A stretch of 64,000 nt of DNA from Deltaproteobacteria bacterium RBG_13_43_22 (GCA_001797675.1 MGQB01000015.1:83454-147453); one strand, 5' to 3'; positions 46,306-55,189 are shown, counted from the first letter of the stretch. The notes: generated from the letters alone by a model not told the origin. Program-made: numbers and translations.

Positions 46306-47505
46306 TCAGTTATTGCCCATCCTCGCCTTCAGTTGTTTGATCATCTCGGGTACGATCTCAAAAAGATCGCCCACCATACCATAAGAGGCCACATCAAAAA
46401 TAGGGGCATGGGGGTCCGAATTGATGGCCACAATGGTATCCGATGATTGCATCCCAACCAGATGCTGAACCGCGCCGGAAACCCCGACGGCAATATATAA
46501 TTTGGGGGCTACGGTCTTTCCCGTTTGTCCCACCTGATGGGCATAGGAAATCCAACCGGCATCCACAGCGCCCCGGGAGGCCCCGACTGCGGCATCCAAC
46601 TGCTCAGCCAACTCCCGGATCAGGGCAAAATGTTTTTCTTCCTGCAACCCCCGGCCTCCGGTAACGATTACGTCGGCCTCGGCCAAACGTACCTTCTCGG
46701 TGATTTCTTCGACGATCTCCAGTAAACGGGATTTTGGACTCATTTCAGCCCAGTCTATTTCCAGCGGGATAATCTCACCCGACCGTCCGGGTTGAACCAC
46801 TCCTTTTTTCATGACCTTGGCCCTTACCGTGGCCATTTGGGGCCTCTTCTGGGGGCACACTATGGTAGCCATAATATTTCCACCAAAAGCCGGACGGGTT
46901 TGAAGCAAGAGACGTTGTTCGGTATCGATGGACAGGTCCGTACAATCGGCCGTCAATCCGGTTCCGATTTGAGTTGCCACCTTGGGAATAAAGGACCGGC
47001 CAATGGAGGTGGCACCGGCCAGGACGATCTCTGGTCGAGAGGTTCGGATGATCCGGGTCAGGCATTCTCCATAGAGTTCATCCGTAAAGCCTTCCAGAGA
47101 AGGGTGATCGACCACATAGACACGATCGGCCCCGTTTTCAATCAGGCGGTTGGCGGATGCGGAAACGTCCTTCCCCAGCAAGGCCGCCGAGAGAGATACT
47201 TTCAGGGTATCCGCCAATTCCCGGCCCTTATGCAACAACTCATAAGCCACCTCAGATATCTTGCCCAGGCGTTGTTCGGCAAAAATCATGACACCGGAAT
47301 ATTCTTCGGACCCTTCGCCTTTTTCCAGCACAGGGACAAAAATGGCCTCCACCGGACATTCGTCCGCACAGGCCCCGCATAAGGTGCATTGGTCATTGAC
47401 CGAGGCCTTTCCCTCCTTCATTTCCAAGGCATTGAAAGGGCAGACCGGGAGGCAGGCTTCACAGCCGGTACACTTGTCAGAATCAATTCGGGTTTGAAGG
47501 GTCAT
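46306..47505 (-). CDS. etfA: Electron transfer flavoprotein alpha subunit with N-terminal two-cluster ferredoxin domain
   Basis: This 399-aa protein begins with a ferredoxin domain (about 1-60) holding two [4Fe-4S] motifs, CTGCEACLPVCP and CTLCGACADECP. The EtfA body follows. The FAD-binding C-terminal part has VTGGRGLQ, GASRGAVDAGWI, VGQTGKTVAPKLY and GVSGAVQHLVGM. Ferredoxin-fused EtfA occurs mainly in anaerobes, where ETF can exchange electrons with ferredoxin or membrane iron-sulfur proteins. It forms a set with etfB and the acyl-CoA dehydrogenase directly upstream, placed inside the fatty-acid gene block. Confidence 0.93.
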   Translation of the reverse strand: MTLQTRIDSDKCTGCEACLPVCPFNALEMKEGKASVNDQCTLCGACADECPVEAIFVPVLEKGEGSEEYSGVMIFAEQRLGKISEVAYELLHKGRELADTLKVSLSAALLGKDVSASANRLIENGADRVYVVDHPSLEGFTDELYGECLTRIIRTSRPEIVLAGATSIGRSFIPKVATQIGTGLTADCTDLSIDTEQRLLLQTRPAFGGNIMATIVCPQKRPQMATVRAKVMKKGVVQPGRSGEIIPLEIDWAEMSPKSRLLEIVEEITEKVRLAEADVIVTGGRGLQEEKHFALIRELAEQLDAAVGASRGAVDAGWISYAHQVGQTGKTVAPKLYIAVGVSGAVQHLVGMQSSDTIVAINSDPHAPIFDVASYGMVGDLFEIVPEMIKQLKARMGNN

Positions 47506-47519
47506 ATTTTTCTGAGGGT

Positions 47520-47612
47520 CGATGTTGGATACTGGATAAAAACAAGAAACGATACTGGATGTCTGGATTTATCAAGTATCCAGCATCCCGTAACCAGTAA
47601 TCTGCATTTATA
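47520..47612. repeat. Heptad-word hairpin between etfB and etfA
   Basis: Left words are GATGTTG, GATACTG and GATGTCT; right words are ATCAAGT, ATCCAGC, ATCCCGT, AACCAGT and AATCTGC. Five consecutive 7-base words make this the most regular right arm in the window. Confidence 0.8.
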
Positions 47613-47625
47613 TTATCATCGATTT

Positions 47626-48414
47626 TCAAATAATCAATTTAAGTTTGGTCAATTTGCCCAGCAATTGTCCCACCTGTTCTACCGGCGTGCCCTCGATCCA
47701 TTCTCTTTCTTTCAATCTGGGTGGAGGAAAAACCTTGATTACCTGAGTGGCCGACCCCTGCAGCCCCACCCGTTCAGGATCGGCTTCCAATTCCTTGGTC
47801 CCATAAACTCCGATTTTCTGGGATTTGGCCCGCATTTTTCCTTTAAGGGAAGGGACCCGAGGTTCGTTGATTTCCTTAACCACAGTAAGCAAAGCCGGCA
47901 AGGTCGTTTCCAGCCGGTCATAACCATCATCCATCAGACGTTGGACACGAATCAGTCCGTCTCCGATTTCTTCGATTTTACGAACCCAGGTAACATAAGG
48001 AATAGCCAATCGTTCGGCGATCCCCGGTCCTACCTGGGCCGTGTCGCCGTCCACGGCCTGCTTTCCGCAAAGAATCAAATCAAAAGGACCGATCTTTTCA
48101 ATCCCCTTTGCCAGGGTATAGGAGGTCGCCCAAGTATCGGCGCCGGCAAAAGCGCGATCCGAAAGCAAAACCGCTTCATCGGCCCCGTAGGAGATGGCCT
48201 CCCGCAGAGAGGATTCAGCTTGAGGGGGTCCCATGGTACAAACCGTCACCTTCCCTCCAAACCGGTCCTTAATTCGGAGTCCTTCCTCCAGGGCATACAT
48301 ATCGTAAGGATTGATGATGCTTTCCACCCCTTCCCGAATCAGGGTGTGGGTCTTTTCATCCAGGCGAACCTGTTTGGTATCCGGAACCTGTTTAATACAG
48401 ACGATGATGTGCAT
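47626..48414 (-). CDS. etfB: Electron transfer flavoprotein beta subunit
   Basis: This 262-aa subunit has the N-terminal HIIVCIKQVPDT. Its GKQAVDGDTAQVGPGIAERL segment binds AMP or, in electron-bifurcating ETFs, a second FAD. The DGDTAQVGP pattern is the one reported for bifurcating types, but this is not decisive. INPYDMYALEEGLRIKD is the family signature region. It is paired with the ferredoxin-fused etfA. The partner enzyme is presumably the adjoining acyl-CoA dehydrogenase. Confidence 0.93.
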   Translation of the reverse strand: MHIIVCIKQVPDTKQVRLDEKTHTLIREGVESIINPYDMYALEEGLRIKDRFGGKVTVCTMGPPQAESSLREAISYGADEAVLLSDRAFAGADTWATSYTLAKGIEKIGPFDLILCGKQAVDGDTAQVGPGIAERLAIPYVTWVRKIEEIGDGLIRVQRLMDDGYDRLETTLPALLTVVKEINEPRVPSLKGKMRAKSQKIGVYGTKELEADPERVGLQGSATQVIKVFPPPRLKEREWIEGTPVEQVGQLLGKLTKLKLII

Positions 48415-48423
48415 AATTCAATT

Positions 48424-48506
48424 TTGGATTTCTGATTTCGGATTGCGGAGTTATGATCTTTGGTATTCCATGTTCTTTACTCCGAAATCCGAATTTCGCA
48501 ATCCGC
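48424..48506. repeat. Heptad-word hairpin between the acyl-CoA dehydrogenase gene and etfB
   Basis: Left words are GGATTTC, TGATTTC and GGATTGC; right words are ACTCCGA, AATCCGA, ATTTCGC and AATCCGC. The arms pair. Confidence 0.75.
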
Positions 48507-48508
48507 AA

Positions 48509-49666
48509 TTACTTCTTCCTTCCCCCTTCTTTATTGAGTTCCTGGCCGATGATGTTTCTTTGAACCTGATTGGTGCCTTCATAAATCTGGAGGATCTTGG
48601 CGTCCCGCATCATTTTTTCAACCGGGTAATCTCGCATATAGCCGGTTCCCCCCAATACCTGGACGGCATCCGTGGTCACCTTCATGGCCGCATCACTGGC
48701 AAAGACCTTGGCCATGGCCGAGGCCTTAGAGAAATCTTTGGCCCCGCTGTCTACAAAACGGGCCGCCGCATAAACCAAGGCCCGGGCGGCCTCGGTCAGG
48801 GTAGCCATATCGGCCAGCATGTGCTGGACGGCCTGAAAGGTGATGATCGGTTTTCCGAATTGAATCCGGGTCCGGGCGAAGGAAACAGCCTCGTCTAAAG
48901 CCCCTTGGGCCAAGCCGACCGCTTGGGCTCCTACCCCGGGGCGGGATTGATCAAAGGTCTTCATGGCCACGATAAATCCCATCCCTTCGCGGGCGATGAT
49001 CCGGTCTTTGGGGATACGGCATTGGTTGAAAATCAGCTCGCCGGTGGCTGAAGCCCGGATCCCCATCTTGCTTTCCTTTTTGCCGAAGTTGAAACCGGGA
49101 TCCCCTTTTTCGACGATAAAGGCACTGGCACCGCGAGCCCCTTTATTACGATCGGTCATGGCGATAACCGAGTAGATATCGGCTTCGCCGGCATTGGTTA
49201 TCCATTGTTTGGTCCCATTCAGGACATATTCGTTTCCTTTGAGTTCAGCCGAGGTCATGATCCCGCCGGCATCACTGCCTGCGGTGGACTCGGTCAGGGC
49301 AAAGGCCGCCAGTTTTCGGCCGCTGGCAATCTCTGGAAGATAGGTTTTCTTTTGTTCCTCATTTCCATAAAGCAGGATAGGATAAGCCCCCAACCCGCTG
49401 GCTGCAAAGCTGGTGGAAACTCCCAGGCAGGCCCGGCTTAATTCTTCCACGGCCAGGCAGTTTTCAAAAGATCCTCCTCCGAAACCTCCATACTCCTGGG
49501 GAATACAGACCCCAAAAAGATCGGATTGGGCAATCACCTTCAATAAATCCCTGGGGAATTCTTCTTTTTCATCCAATTCGGCCCTCACCGGTTTGATCTT
49601 CTCGTCGGCGATCTTTTGGGCAATCTCCTTGATCATCTGCTGTTCTTCGGAAAGAAAATAATTCAT
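48509..49666 (-). CDS. Acyl-CoA dehydrogenase
   Basis: This FAD enzyme oxidises acyl-CoA to enoyl-CoA, or reduces enoyl-CoA when coupled to a bifurcating ETF. It has 385 aa. Signature 1 is ALTESTAGSDAGG (near 121-133) and signature 2 QVLGGTGYMRDYPVEKMMRDA near 335-355. The catalytic Glu lies in IYEGTNQVQ. The start MNYFLSEEQQMIKEIA is preceded by AAGGGG. It is in the position where fabH would be expected, between plsX and the fabG group. Its substrate chain length cannot be read from sequence. Confidence 0.93.
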   Translation of the reverse strand: MNYFLSEEQQMIKEIAQKIADEKIKPVRAELDEKEEFPRDLLKVIAQSDLFGVCIPQEYGGFGGGSFENCLAVEELSRACLGVSTSFAASGLGAYPILLYGNEEQKKTYLPEIASGRKLAAFALTESTAGSDAGGIMTSAELKGNEYVLNGTKQWITNAGEADIYSVIAMTDRNKGARGASAFIVEKGDPGFNFGKKESKMGIRASATGELIFNQCRIPKDRIIAREGMGFIVAMKTFDQSRPGVGAQAVGLAQGALDEAVSFARTRIQFGKPIITFQAVQHMLADMATLTEAARALVYAAARFVDSGAKDFSKASAMAKVFASDAAMKVTTDAVQVLGGTGYMRDYPVEKMMRDAKILQIYEGTNQVQRNIIGQELNKEGGRKK

Positions 49667-49761
49667 CTCCTGCCCCTTCCTATCGTTATGTTTCGGCCAA
49701 TAAAACGTTGTCTGGCTGATTACGGTTCTTTTTTGCTTTGAACTTTGAGGTTTGAGCCTTC

Positions 49762-50826
49762 TTACGTACTGATCTTCCTTTTGATGGTATCCCAAAATCT
49801 ATGGGGCTTGATTTTGGTATAATAGGCTTCGTGAAGCTGCAAGCCTTCCAGGACATGTTCACTGATCCGGTTTTGTACCGCCTGGCCGGCTACCCGAATC
49901 GCATTCATGATGGCCCTCGGGTTGGAAGCCCCATGGCTGACTACCACCACCCCATTAACGCCCAGAAGAGGAACTCCCCCGTATTCGGCATAGTCCACCC
50001 TTTTGGAAAATCTTCGAAAAGCCGATCTCATGAAAAGGAATCCCATTTTCGAAGTCAGACTCGAGCCGATTTCTTCTTTTAACATAGCCTTCAGGGTTTC
50101 AGCCAGACCCTCGCTTAACTTCAGGCAGATATTACCGACAAACCCGTCACAGACAATAACATCCACCTTGTCGCTGAAGATGTCCCTTCCCTCTACATTG
50201 CCGATAAAATTCAAAGAGGTCTTTTTCAGAATTTCTGCTGTTTCATGGACCAGATCATTCCCTTTGGATTCTTCCTCACCGATGCTGATAATCCCCACCC
50301 TTGGGTTTGGGCGTTTCATAATATACTTGGCCAACGGCTCGGCCATAACGGCGAATTGGACCAGTTGATTGGCAGTGCAATTGACATTAGCCCCCACGTC
50401 GATCAATAAGGTCGACGAGTAATGGGAAGGAAGAATAGCCCCCAGAGCCGGCCGTTCTACGCCGGGCAGTTTTCCTAAAATGACCACCCCAAGGGCCATG
50501 GTCGCCCCTGAATTGCCGGCACTCACCACCCCTTGGGCCTGTCCATTCTTAACCAGTTCCAAGGCTACCCTGATGGAGGCGTCTTTTTTCCTCCGGATGA
50601 CATCAATGGGGGATTCCCCCATCCCAGCCACCTCTGTACAGTGTTGAATGGCAATCAAGTCTGGATTATAGGTCAATCCGGCCAATTCCCTGGCAATGAA
50701 GTCCTGGTTTCCTACCAGGATCAAGGGCATCCCCAATTCCCTGGCGGCCAGAACCGCCCCTTTCACTACCGCAGCAGGGGCATGGTCACCCCCCATGGCA
50801 TCGACGGCTATCTTAATTGGTTTCAA
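49762..50826 (-). CDS. plsX: Phosphate acyltransferase PlsX
   Basis: This peripheral membrane enzyme converts acyl-ACP to acyl-phosphate for phospholipid synthesis. It has 354 aa. Conserved segments are KIAVDAMGGDHAP, VVSAGNSGATMA, LLIDVGANVNCTANQLVQFA and DVIVCDGFVGNICLK. The start is TTG. It follows rpmF in the order yceD-rpmF-plsX that is common across bacteria. Confidence 0.96.
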   Translation of the reverse strand: MKPIKIAVDAMGGDHAPAAVVKGAVLAARELGMPLILVGNQDFIARELAGLTYNPDLIAIQHCTEVAGMGESPIDVIRRKKDASIRVALELVKNGQAQGVVSAGNSGATMALGVVILGKLPGVERPALGAILPSHYSSTLLIDVGANVNCTANQLVQFAVMAEPLAKYIMKRPNPRVGIISIGEEESKGNDLVHETAEILKKTSLNFIGNVEGRDIFSDKVDVIVCDGFVGNICLKLSEGLAETLKAMLKEEIGSSLTSKMGFLFMRSAFRRFSKRVDYAEYGGVPLLGVNGVVVVSHGASNPRAIMNAIRVAGQAVQNRISEHVLEGLQLHEAYYTKIKPHRFWDTIKRKIST

Positions 50827-50902
50827 GAGTTCTTATCCAAAAATAAATTTCTATAGATTTGAAATATATTATCCCTGAAACAAAAAAAATCGAAATGGCC
50901 TT

Positions 50903-51015
50903 GTAAAAAGTCCCAGAGGTAAAGCGCGCAAACTCTGAGGAGTGAGGCGTACTAACTTGTACGCTGCAACGACGAATAATGCCGCGCAACAAAGCTTATG
51001 GACTCTTTACGCAGC
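50903..51015. repeat. Palindromic MITE-like element, copy 2 (shorter)
   Basis: Between rpmF and plsX, TTGTAAAAAGTCCCAGA is inverted against GACTCTTTACGCAGC, with the core GAGGCGTAC / GTACGC and GCGCAAC block. It lacks about 35 bases of the inner arm present in the other two copies. Confidence 0.7.
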
Positions 51016-51020
51016 TATTT

Positions 51021-51209
51021 TTAGGATTTCTCTTCCTCAAGAACCGTAACCTGACGCCCCCGATAAGTCCCACAGGAAGGACAGGCAAAATGGGGCAGTT
51101 TAGGTTCATGGCATTGAGGGCAGCGGGAAACCGAAGGGGCTGTCAGGGCATCATGGGCCCTCCGTTTCCCTCCACGGGATCTGGAATGTCTTCTCTTAGG
51201 TAAAGGCAT
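51021..51209 (-). CDS. rpmF: 50S ribosomal protein L32
   Basis: This large-subunit protein has 62 aa from the ATG with GGAGG 8 bases upstream. It has the basic N-terminus PLPKRRHSRSRGGKRRAHDAL and a zinc-ribbon with CPQC and CPSC, so this is the zinc-binding (C+) form. An in-frame start five codons earlier would add an atypical N-terminus. Confidence 0.94.
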   Translation of the reverse strand: MPLPKRRHSRSRGGKRRAHDALTAPSVSRCPQCHEPKLPHFACPSCGTYRGRQVTVLEEEKS

Positions 51210-51272
51210 TGGGTTTTCCTCCAAAAGGTTGAATCATTACTTTTGTTTTATGGTCTTGAAAACAGATTTTCT

Positions 51273-51809
51273 TCAAACTTTGTAATCTTTCAAAATTGAA
51301 AAGGGGCTGTCCTCATCTTTGAATTTGCAATTGCAAGGGTTCGTATTCCTGTTCTCCCCGCAGATCGGACAAAGACCGAGGCAAGATTCCCGGCATAAGG
51401 GTTTTATGGGAACGGACAGAATCACCTCTTCCAAAATCCTTTCGGACAGGTCCAGAAACCCCTCTTTGATCAAGCCGGCTTCCAGATCTTCGATTTGCCA
51501 GACATCCTCTTTATCCGAAGACCCGAGAGGTGTGAATACCATACGCCACTCTGATCTAACCGGCTGTTCCAGTTTTTCCAGAAAGGGTTCCAGACAGCGG
51601 CTGCAATTAAGCCGGATTTTCCCCTCGACCTTCCCACGAAATAAAATATCCTTCCCGGTTTTGGTCAGTTCCCCGTGAACCGTCAACGGGCCGGAGGGAA
51701 CGAACCCAAGGGGCCTTTCCTGAGCAATCTCCTTCAGCCAGGCAGGCTTTAAAAGGAAATCAATGGAAAGCCCATCCACCGGAATGGTATCTACTTTGAT
51801 TGGTTTCAT
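51273..51809 (-). CDS. yceD: YceD/DUF177-family protein
   Basis: This 178-aa protein is of the DUF177 family found upstream of rpmF. In E. coli and plants it is linked to 23S rRNA accumulation. Conserved parts include LNCSRCLEPF (CxxC, near 88-91) and a C-terminal CRESCLGLCPICGENRN with CNC, consistent with metal binding. The start is an ATG. It heads the yceD-rpmF-plsX run. Confidence 0.9.
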   Translation of the reverse strand: MKPIKVDTIPVDGLSIDFLLKPAWLKEIAQERPLGFVPSGPLTVHGELTKTGKDILFRGKVEGKIRLNCSRCLEPFLEKLEQPVRSEWRMVFTPLGSSDKEDVWQIEDLEAGLIKEGFLDLSERILEEVILSVPIKPLCRESCLGLCPICGENRNTNPCNCKFKDEDSPFSILKDYKV

Positions 51810-51841
51810 TTTTGATGAACTCGGGAAAAGTCATCAAATGA

Positions 51842-51989
51842 GACGGCACAGTAAAAAGCCCCTGATGCAAGGTGCGCAAGCCCTGAGGAATGCGGAATAT
51901 ATAGAAGTACGCCGGAATAAACCCGCCCCGCCGAAAGGCGGGGAAGTGCGCAGCGCAACACCGCCAAGGGACTTTTTACGGAGCTGTCA
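51842..51989. repeat. Palindromic MITE-like element, copy 3
   Basis: GACGGCACAGTAAAAAGCCC is inverted against GGGACTTTTTACGGAGCTGTC, with inner GCAAGCCCTGAGGAATG and a GTACGCC core. It lies between gltX and yceD, which point apart, so it is in a divergent promoter region. Copy 1 at 38025-38171 is its closest relative. Confidence 0.8.
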
Positions 51990-52117
51990 TTTTTATTATG
52001 GTAAGGGTTGCTTACCATTAGCAAAATAAACTGTTAACTATAGTAAAAGTTTTATTTTTGTCAAGAAAATTCGCCTGAGGGTTGCCTTTGGGTAGGAATT
52101 ATGGTACATACCCGGCC

Positions 52118-53518
52118 ATGGTTAAAATTCGAACCCGCTTCCCACCCAGCCCGACCGGCTATCTACATATCGGCGGGGCCAGAACAGCCCTTTTTAACTG
52201 GCTTTTTGCCAGGCAGCAGGGAGGGGTTTTTATCCTGAGGATAGAAGATACCGACCAGGCCCGTTCCACTGATGAAGCGACCAGGGCTATACTGGAAGGA
52301 TTGGAATGGTTGGGCCTCAATTGGGATGAAGGGCCTTTTTTCCAGTCTCAACGCACTGAAATCTATCGTCAATTCATTTCGGATCTTCTAAAACAGGACA
52401 AGGCCTATTACTGCCATTGTTCTCCGGAATTACTGGAAAAGAAAAGAGAAACAGCCCGGGCGGAGGGGCGGAAACCCAAATACGACGGGAATTGCCGGGA
52501 TCTGGAATTAGGTCCCGGTCCCCAGGCCGTTGTCCGCCTGAAAAATCCCCAAACAGGGACCACCGGTTTCGATGACCTGATCCGGGGCCCTATCGTCTTT
52601 CCCAATGAAGAACTGGACGATCTTGTCCTGGCCCGCAGTGACGGCTCGCCCACTTATCATCTGGCCGTGGTCGTGGACGATATCACCATGGAGATCACCC
52701 ACATCATTCGAGGAGACGATCATATCAACAACACTCCCCGGCAGGTCCAGATCTATCAAGCCCTGGGACGGCCTTTACCTTTTTATGGCCATGTCCCCAT
52801 GATCCTGGGGCCGGACAAAACCCGTCTGAGCAAACGACATGGGGCTACATCGGTCCTGGCTTATAAGGATATGGGCTTTCTGCCCCAGGCCTTGATCAAT
52901 TATCTGGTCCGCCTCGGCTGGGCCCATGGGGACGAGGAGATCTTCAACCGGGAAGCAATGATCCAAAAATTTTCCATTGCCCGGGTGGGTAAATCGGCCG
53001 GGGTTTTCAATCAGGAGAAACTGCTTTGGCTCAATAGTCATTATATAAAAGAGTCCACTGATCAGGAATTAGCCGCTTTGCTGGCCCCTTTTCTTCGGGA
53101 AAAAGGATTCCAGGATCTGGATTTGGAGTATGTGGCCAAGTGTACCGCTACCCTGAAAATGCGCTCCAAGACCCTGAAGGAAATGGCCGAGGCTGCTGAA
53201 TTTTACCTTGAGGAAGAAGTGACCTATCCGCCCGAGGCGGTAAAAAAATCCTTTTCTACACAGACCATTCCCTGGATGGAAGCGGCAACCGAATCACTTG
53301 CAAACCTTGCTGAGTGGGATGAATCGGCCATGGAATCGGCCTTCACCCGGATCATCGACCGGACCGGGGCCACCCTGAAACAGATAGCCCCCCCTCTGCG
53401 TCTGGCCCTGACCGGAAAAACAGCCAGTCCCGGTCTTTTTGAAGTGATGGCGGCCTTGGGAAAAGAAAGAACTTTAGAGAGGCTGAACCGGGCACTAAAC
53501 TATATAAAAGGATTATAA
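52118..53518 (+). CDS. gltX: Glutamyl-tRNA synthetase
   Basis: This class I synthetase for tRNA-Glu has 466 aa from the ATG. HIGH-like HIGGARTALFNWLF is near residue 14 and the KMSKS-like motif is RLSKRHG (near 237). FDDLIRGPI and DDITMEITHIIRGDDHINNT are conserved. The start at VKIRTRFPPSPTGYLHIGG is set by the conserved N-terminus; the frame is open 12 codons earlier from a TTG. tRNA-Gln and tRNA-Glu genes follow on the same strand. A glnS gene is also present, so glutamine tRNA need not be made by transamidation. Confidence 0.96.
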   Translation: MVKIRTRFPPSPTGYLHIGGARTALFNWLFARQQGGVFILRIEDTDQARSTDEATRAILEGLEWLGLNWDEGPFFQSQRTEIYRQFISDLLKQDKAYYCHCSPELLEKKRETARAEGRKPKYDGNCRDLELGPGPQAVVRLKNPQTGTTGFDDLIRGPIVFPNEELDDLVLARSDGSPTYHLAVVVDDITMEITHIIRGDDHINNTPRQVQIYQALGRPLPFYGHVPMILGPDKTRLSKRHGATSVLAYKDMGFLPQALINYLVRLGWAHGDEEIFNREAMIQKFSIARVGKSAGVFNQEKLLWLNSHYIKESTDQELAALLAPFLREKGFQDLDLEYVAKCTATLKMRSKTLKEMAEAAEFYLEEEVTYPPEAVKKSFSTQTIPWMEAATESLANLAEWDESAMESAFTRIIDRTGATLKQIAPPLRLALTGKTASPGLFEVMAALGKERTLERLNRALNYIKGL

Positions 53519-53716
53519 GGAATCACAAAACTGCTTGATTTTTTTTAAGTCCTATTTTATCGTCATTTATCTTTAATGAACATTAAAAAAGTCATCAGCC
53601 CGGTGAAACCCGGGGTCCGGTTTTGGTGCGAGAGTTAAAAGGAGCAAATTCGATTTCGCCGAACGTCCCTGCCCCTCGCAGGCACTAAACGACGAACGGT
53701 TTTTCATACTGCCAAC
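53519..53716. other. Spacer between gltX and tRNA-Gln
   Basis: This 198-base region contains a GC-rich half (about 53600-53700) with a small stem CCTGC-CCCTC-GCAGG and then CGAACGGTTTTT. It could be a leader or a small RNA, but I match it to no known family. Confidence 0.3.
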
Positions 53717-53790
53717 TGGGGGATCGTCTAACGGCAAGACTGTAGACTCTGGATCTACCTATCGGGGTTCGAATCCCTGTCCCCCAGCCA
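53717..53790 (+). tRNA. tRNA-Gln (CTG)
   Basis: The 74-base cloverleaf has an encoded CCA. The weak U1-A72 first pair is typical of tRNA-Gln. The anticodon loop is CTCTGGA (anticodon CUG, reading CAG) and the T arm is GGTTCGAATCC. It lies between gltX and tRNA-Glu, with glnS about 3.5 kb to the right. Confidence 0.93.
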
Positions 53791-53845
53791 TTTTTTTATT
53801 GGCCTAATCAGCTTAAGGTTGAATCGGAGATTGTAGAGATTTTCT

Positions 53846-53872
53846 TCTGAATTCTGAATTCTGGCTTCTTTC
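53846..53872. repeat. Short heptad-word tract between tRNA genes
   Basis: TTCTGAA, TTCTGAA, TTCTGGC, a single-arm tract with the 7-base period, between tRNA-Gln and tRNA-Glu. Confidence 0.5.
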
Positions 53873-53879
53873 TTTTCAT

Positions 53880-53955
53880 GGTCCCATCGTCTAGTGGCCT
53901 AGGACACCGGCCTCTCACGCCGGTAACACGGGTTCGAACCCCGTTGGGACTACCA
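53880..53955 (+). tRNA. tRNA-Glu (CTC)
   Basis: The 76-base cloverleaf has an encoded CCA. The acceptor GGTCCCA pairs with TGGGACT. The anticodon stem CCGGC/GCCGG encloses CTCTCAC (anticodon CUC, reading GAG). The T arm is GGTTCGAACC. Confidence 0.92.
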
Positions 53956-54256
53956 AAATAAAATAGTTACGAAATAATTGCACCCGCCATATCGCCCGGA
54001 TAATCTTAGTTCCCAACAATATTCCCGACACGCATAAAAGATTTCTACTTTTATATTTTCAACAGAAATATTAATCGAGAAGCCTTCTTTCACCCAAGTC
54101 TAAAACCCATTCGGCGACAAGTTATAAAATAATTTCCAGATTTCCACGATCCCCCAAATTAGGGTCACGAGTTAATTGATTCCTTGTTGATTATCATCAT
54201 AAAAACTTGAAATTCCCTATGGTGCCCCCATATTTCCGGGATTGTTTTTTAGGTAA
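53956..54256. other. Intergenic region after tRNA-Glu
   Basis: About 300 AT-rich bases lie between tRNA-Glu and the convergent PilZ gene. I see no gene, no repeat of the families above and no clear terminator. Confidence 0.4.
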
Positions 54257-54589
54257 TCAGATCCTAAAAATATCCAAAAAATTGGAAAGCTTGGCTGCGT
54301 CTTCCGGATATACATCCATAAATTGGAGCCCTGTTCCCTTTCCATCTTCTCCTTTATGCGCAATCCGGACTTCCAGAGGGATGATCCCAATTGCCGGAGG
54401 GTCTATGAGTATGGGAAAGATCTTCCCGACAGGACCCAAATCTGCACTCAGGAAAAAGCATCCTGCTTTGGATATATTCCGACAGATCAAATTTTTTTTA
54501 AGATTGGGGAAAAGGACGGAAACCCCGATGGGAGTACGAGAGTCTCTCCTTTTTTCTTGATCCTGGAGATGGGAGTCTGATTCGGTCAA
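54257..54589 (-). CDS. PilZ-domain protein, copy 1
   Basis: This 110-aa single-domain protein matches the c-di-GMP-binding PilZ fold. It has an RxxxR-like motif (EKRRDSRTPIGVSV, near 12-25) and an (D/N)xSxxG motif (NISKAGCFF, near 38-46), with the C-terminal GKGTGLQFMD strand. It starts at TTG after an AGAGAG site. It is clearly paralogous to 55190-55522. Such proteins act as c-di-GMP effectors in motility, envelope or transcription control; the partner is unknown. Confidence 0.75.
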   Translation of the reverse strand: MTESDSHLQDQEKRRDSRTPIGVSVLFPNLKKNLICRNISKAGCFFLSADLGPVGKIFPILIDPPAIGIIPLEVRIAHKGEDGKGTGLQFMDVYPEDAAKLSNFLDIFRI

Positions 54590-55189
54590 TTAGAATCTCT
54601 CTTATGAGACCACTTCTAATTTATATGGGTAATTTGCCCCAACTGGGCAAAACATTCCGTATCTTCCAAAGCGCGGACAATACCACTTCCAACTTTTTAG
54701 AAAAAAGTATTTCCGTATAAAGACAGGACCTTTTACTTGAGGGTTATAACCTTGAATTGTTAATATTGTAAAACAGAAAAATTATTGAAGTCAAGAGAAA
54801 AATTTTGTTAAATTAGGATGTTGAAAGAGTTTTATTATAATTTCGATTCTAACAAAACTATTGCTGCTCCCTCTTTATATCTAAAATAATCTGCCAACCG
54901 GTTAATCCTGGGGAAAAGGGGGACCCTTCCCGTATTGAATATCGGTCACTTTCCTGGAGCGGCCTGCCTTATTTGGATATTCTATTTCTTGACGTTATCC
55001 TTTTGATCTTTTCAAGAGATTCACCAGAAACGAGCAGACATCCTGCCTTTGCAAAGTAGGCAACGATATCTCCCCTTTGTCCCCTTGCCTTCCTCCCTGT
55101 TTTTCTCCTTGACCGTGCCGTCGTCTTTCCTTATACTCTTTTCATCAAAAAGAAAATCCTTATCAAATCCGAATTCAAAGAGAGGATAA
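54590..55189. other. AT-rich region between divergent PilZ genes
   Basis: This 600-base spacer has a perfect 7-bp hairpin TTTGCCC-CAACT-GGGCAAA at 54633-54651, close to the start of the minus-strand PilZ gene. The rest is AT-rich, with no convincing coding frame or RNA gene. Confidence 0.4.

Noticed and set aside
47389..48435. 348-codon plus-strand open frame
   Set aside because: It is antisense to etfB and the 5' end of etfA, and its composition is that of a shadow frame with no domain pattern.
43642..51209. fabH or fabD hidden between plsX and fabG
   Set aside because: All frames in that interval are accounted for by acd, etfB and etfA, with only short repeat-bearing spacers between them.
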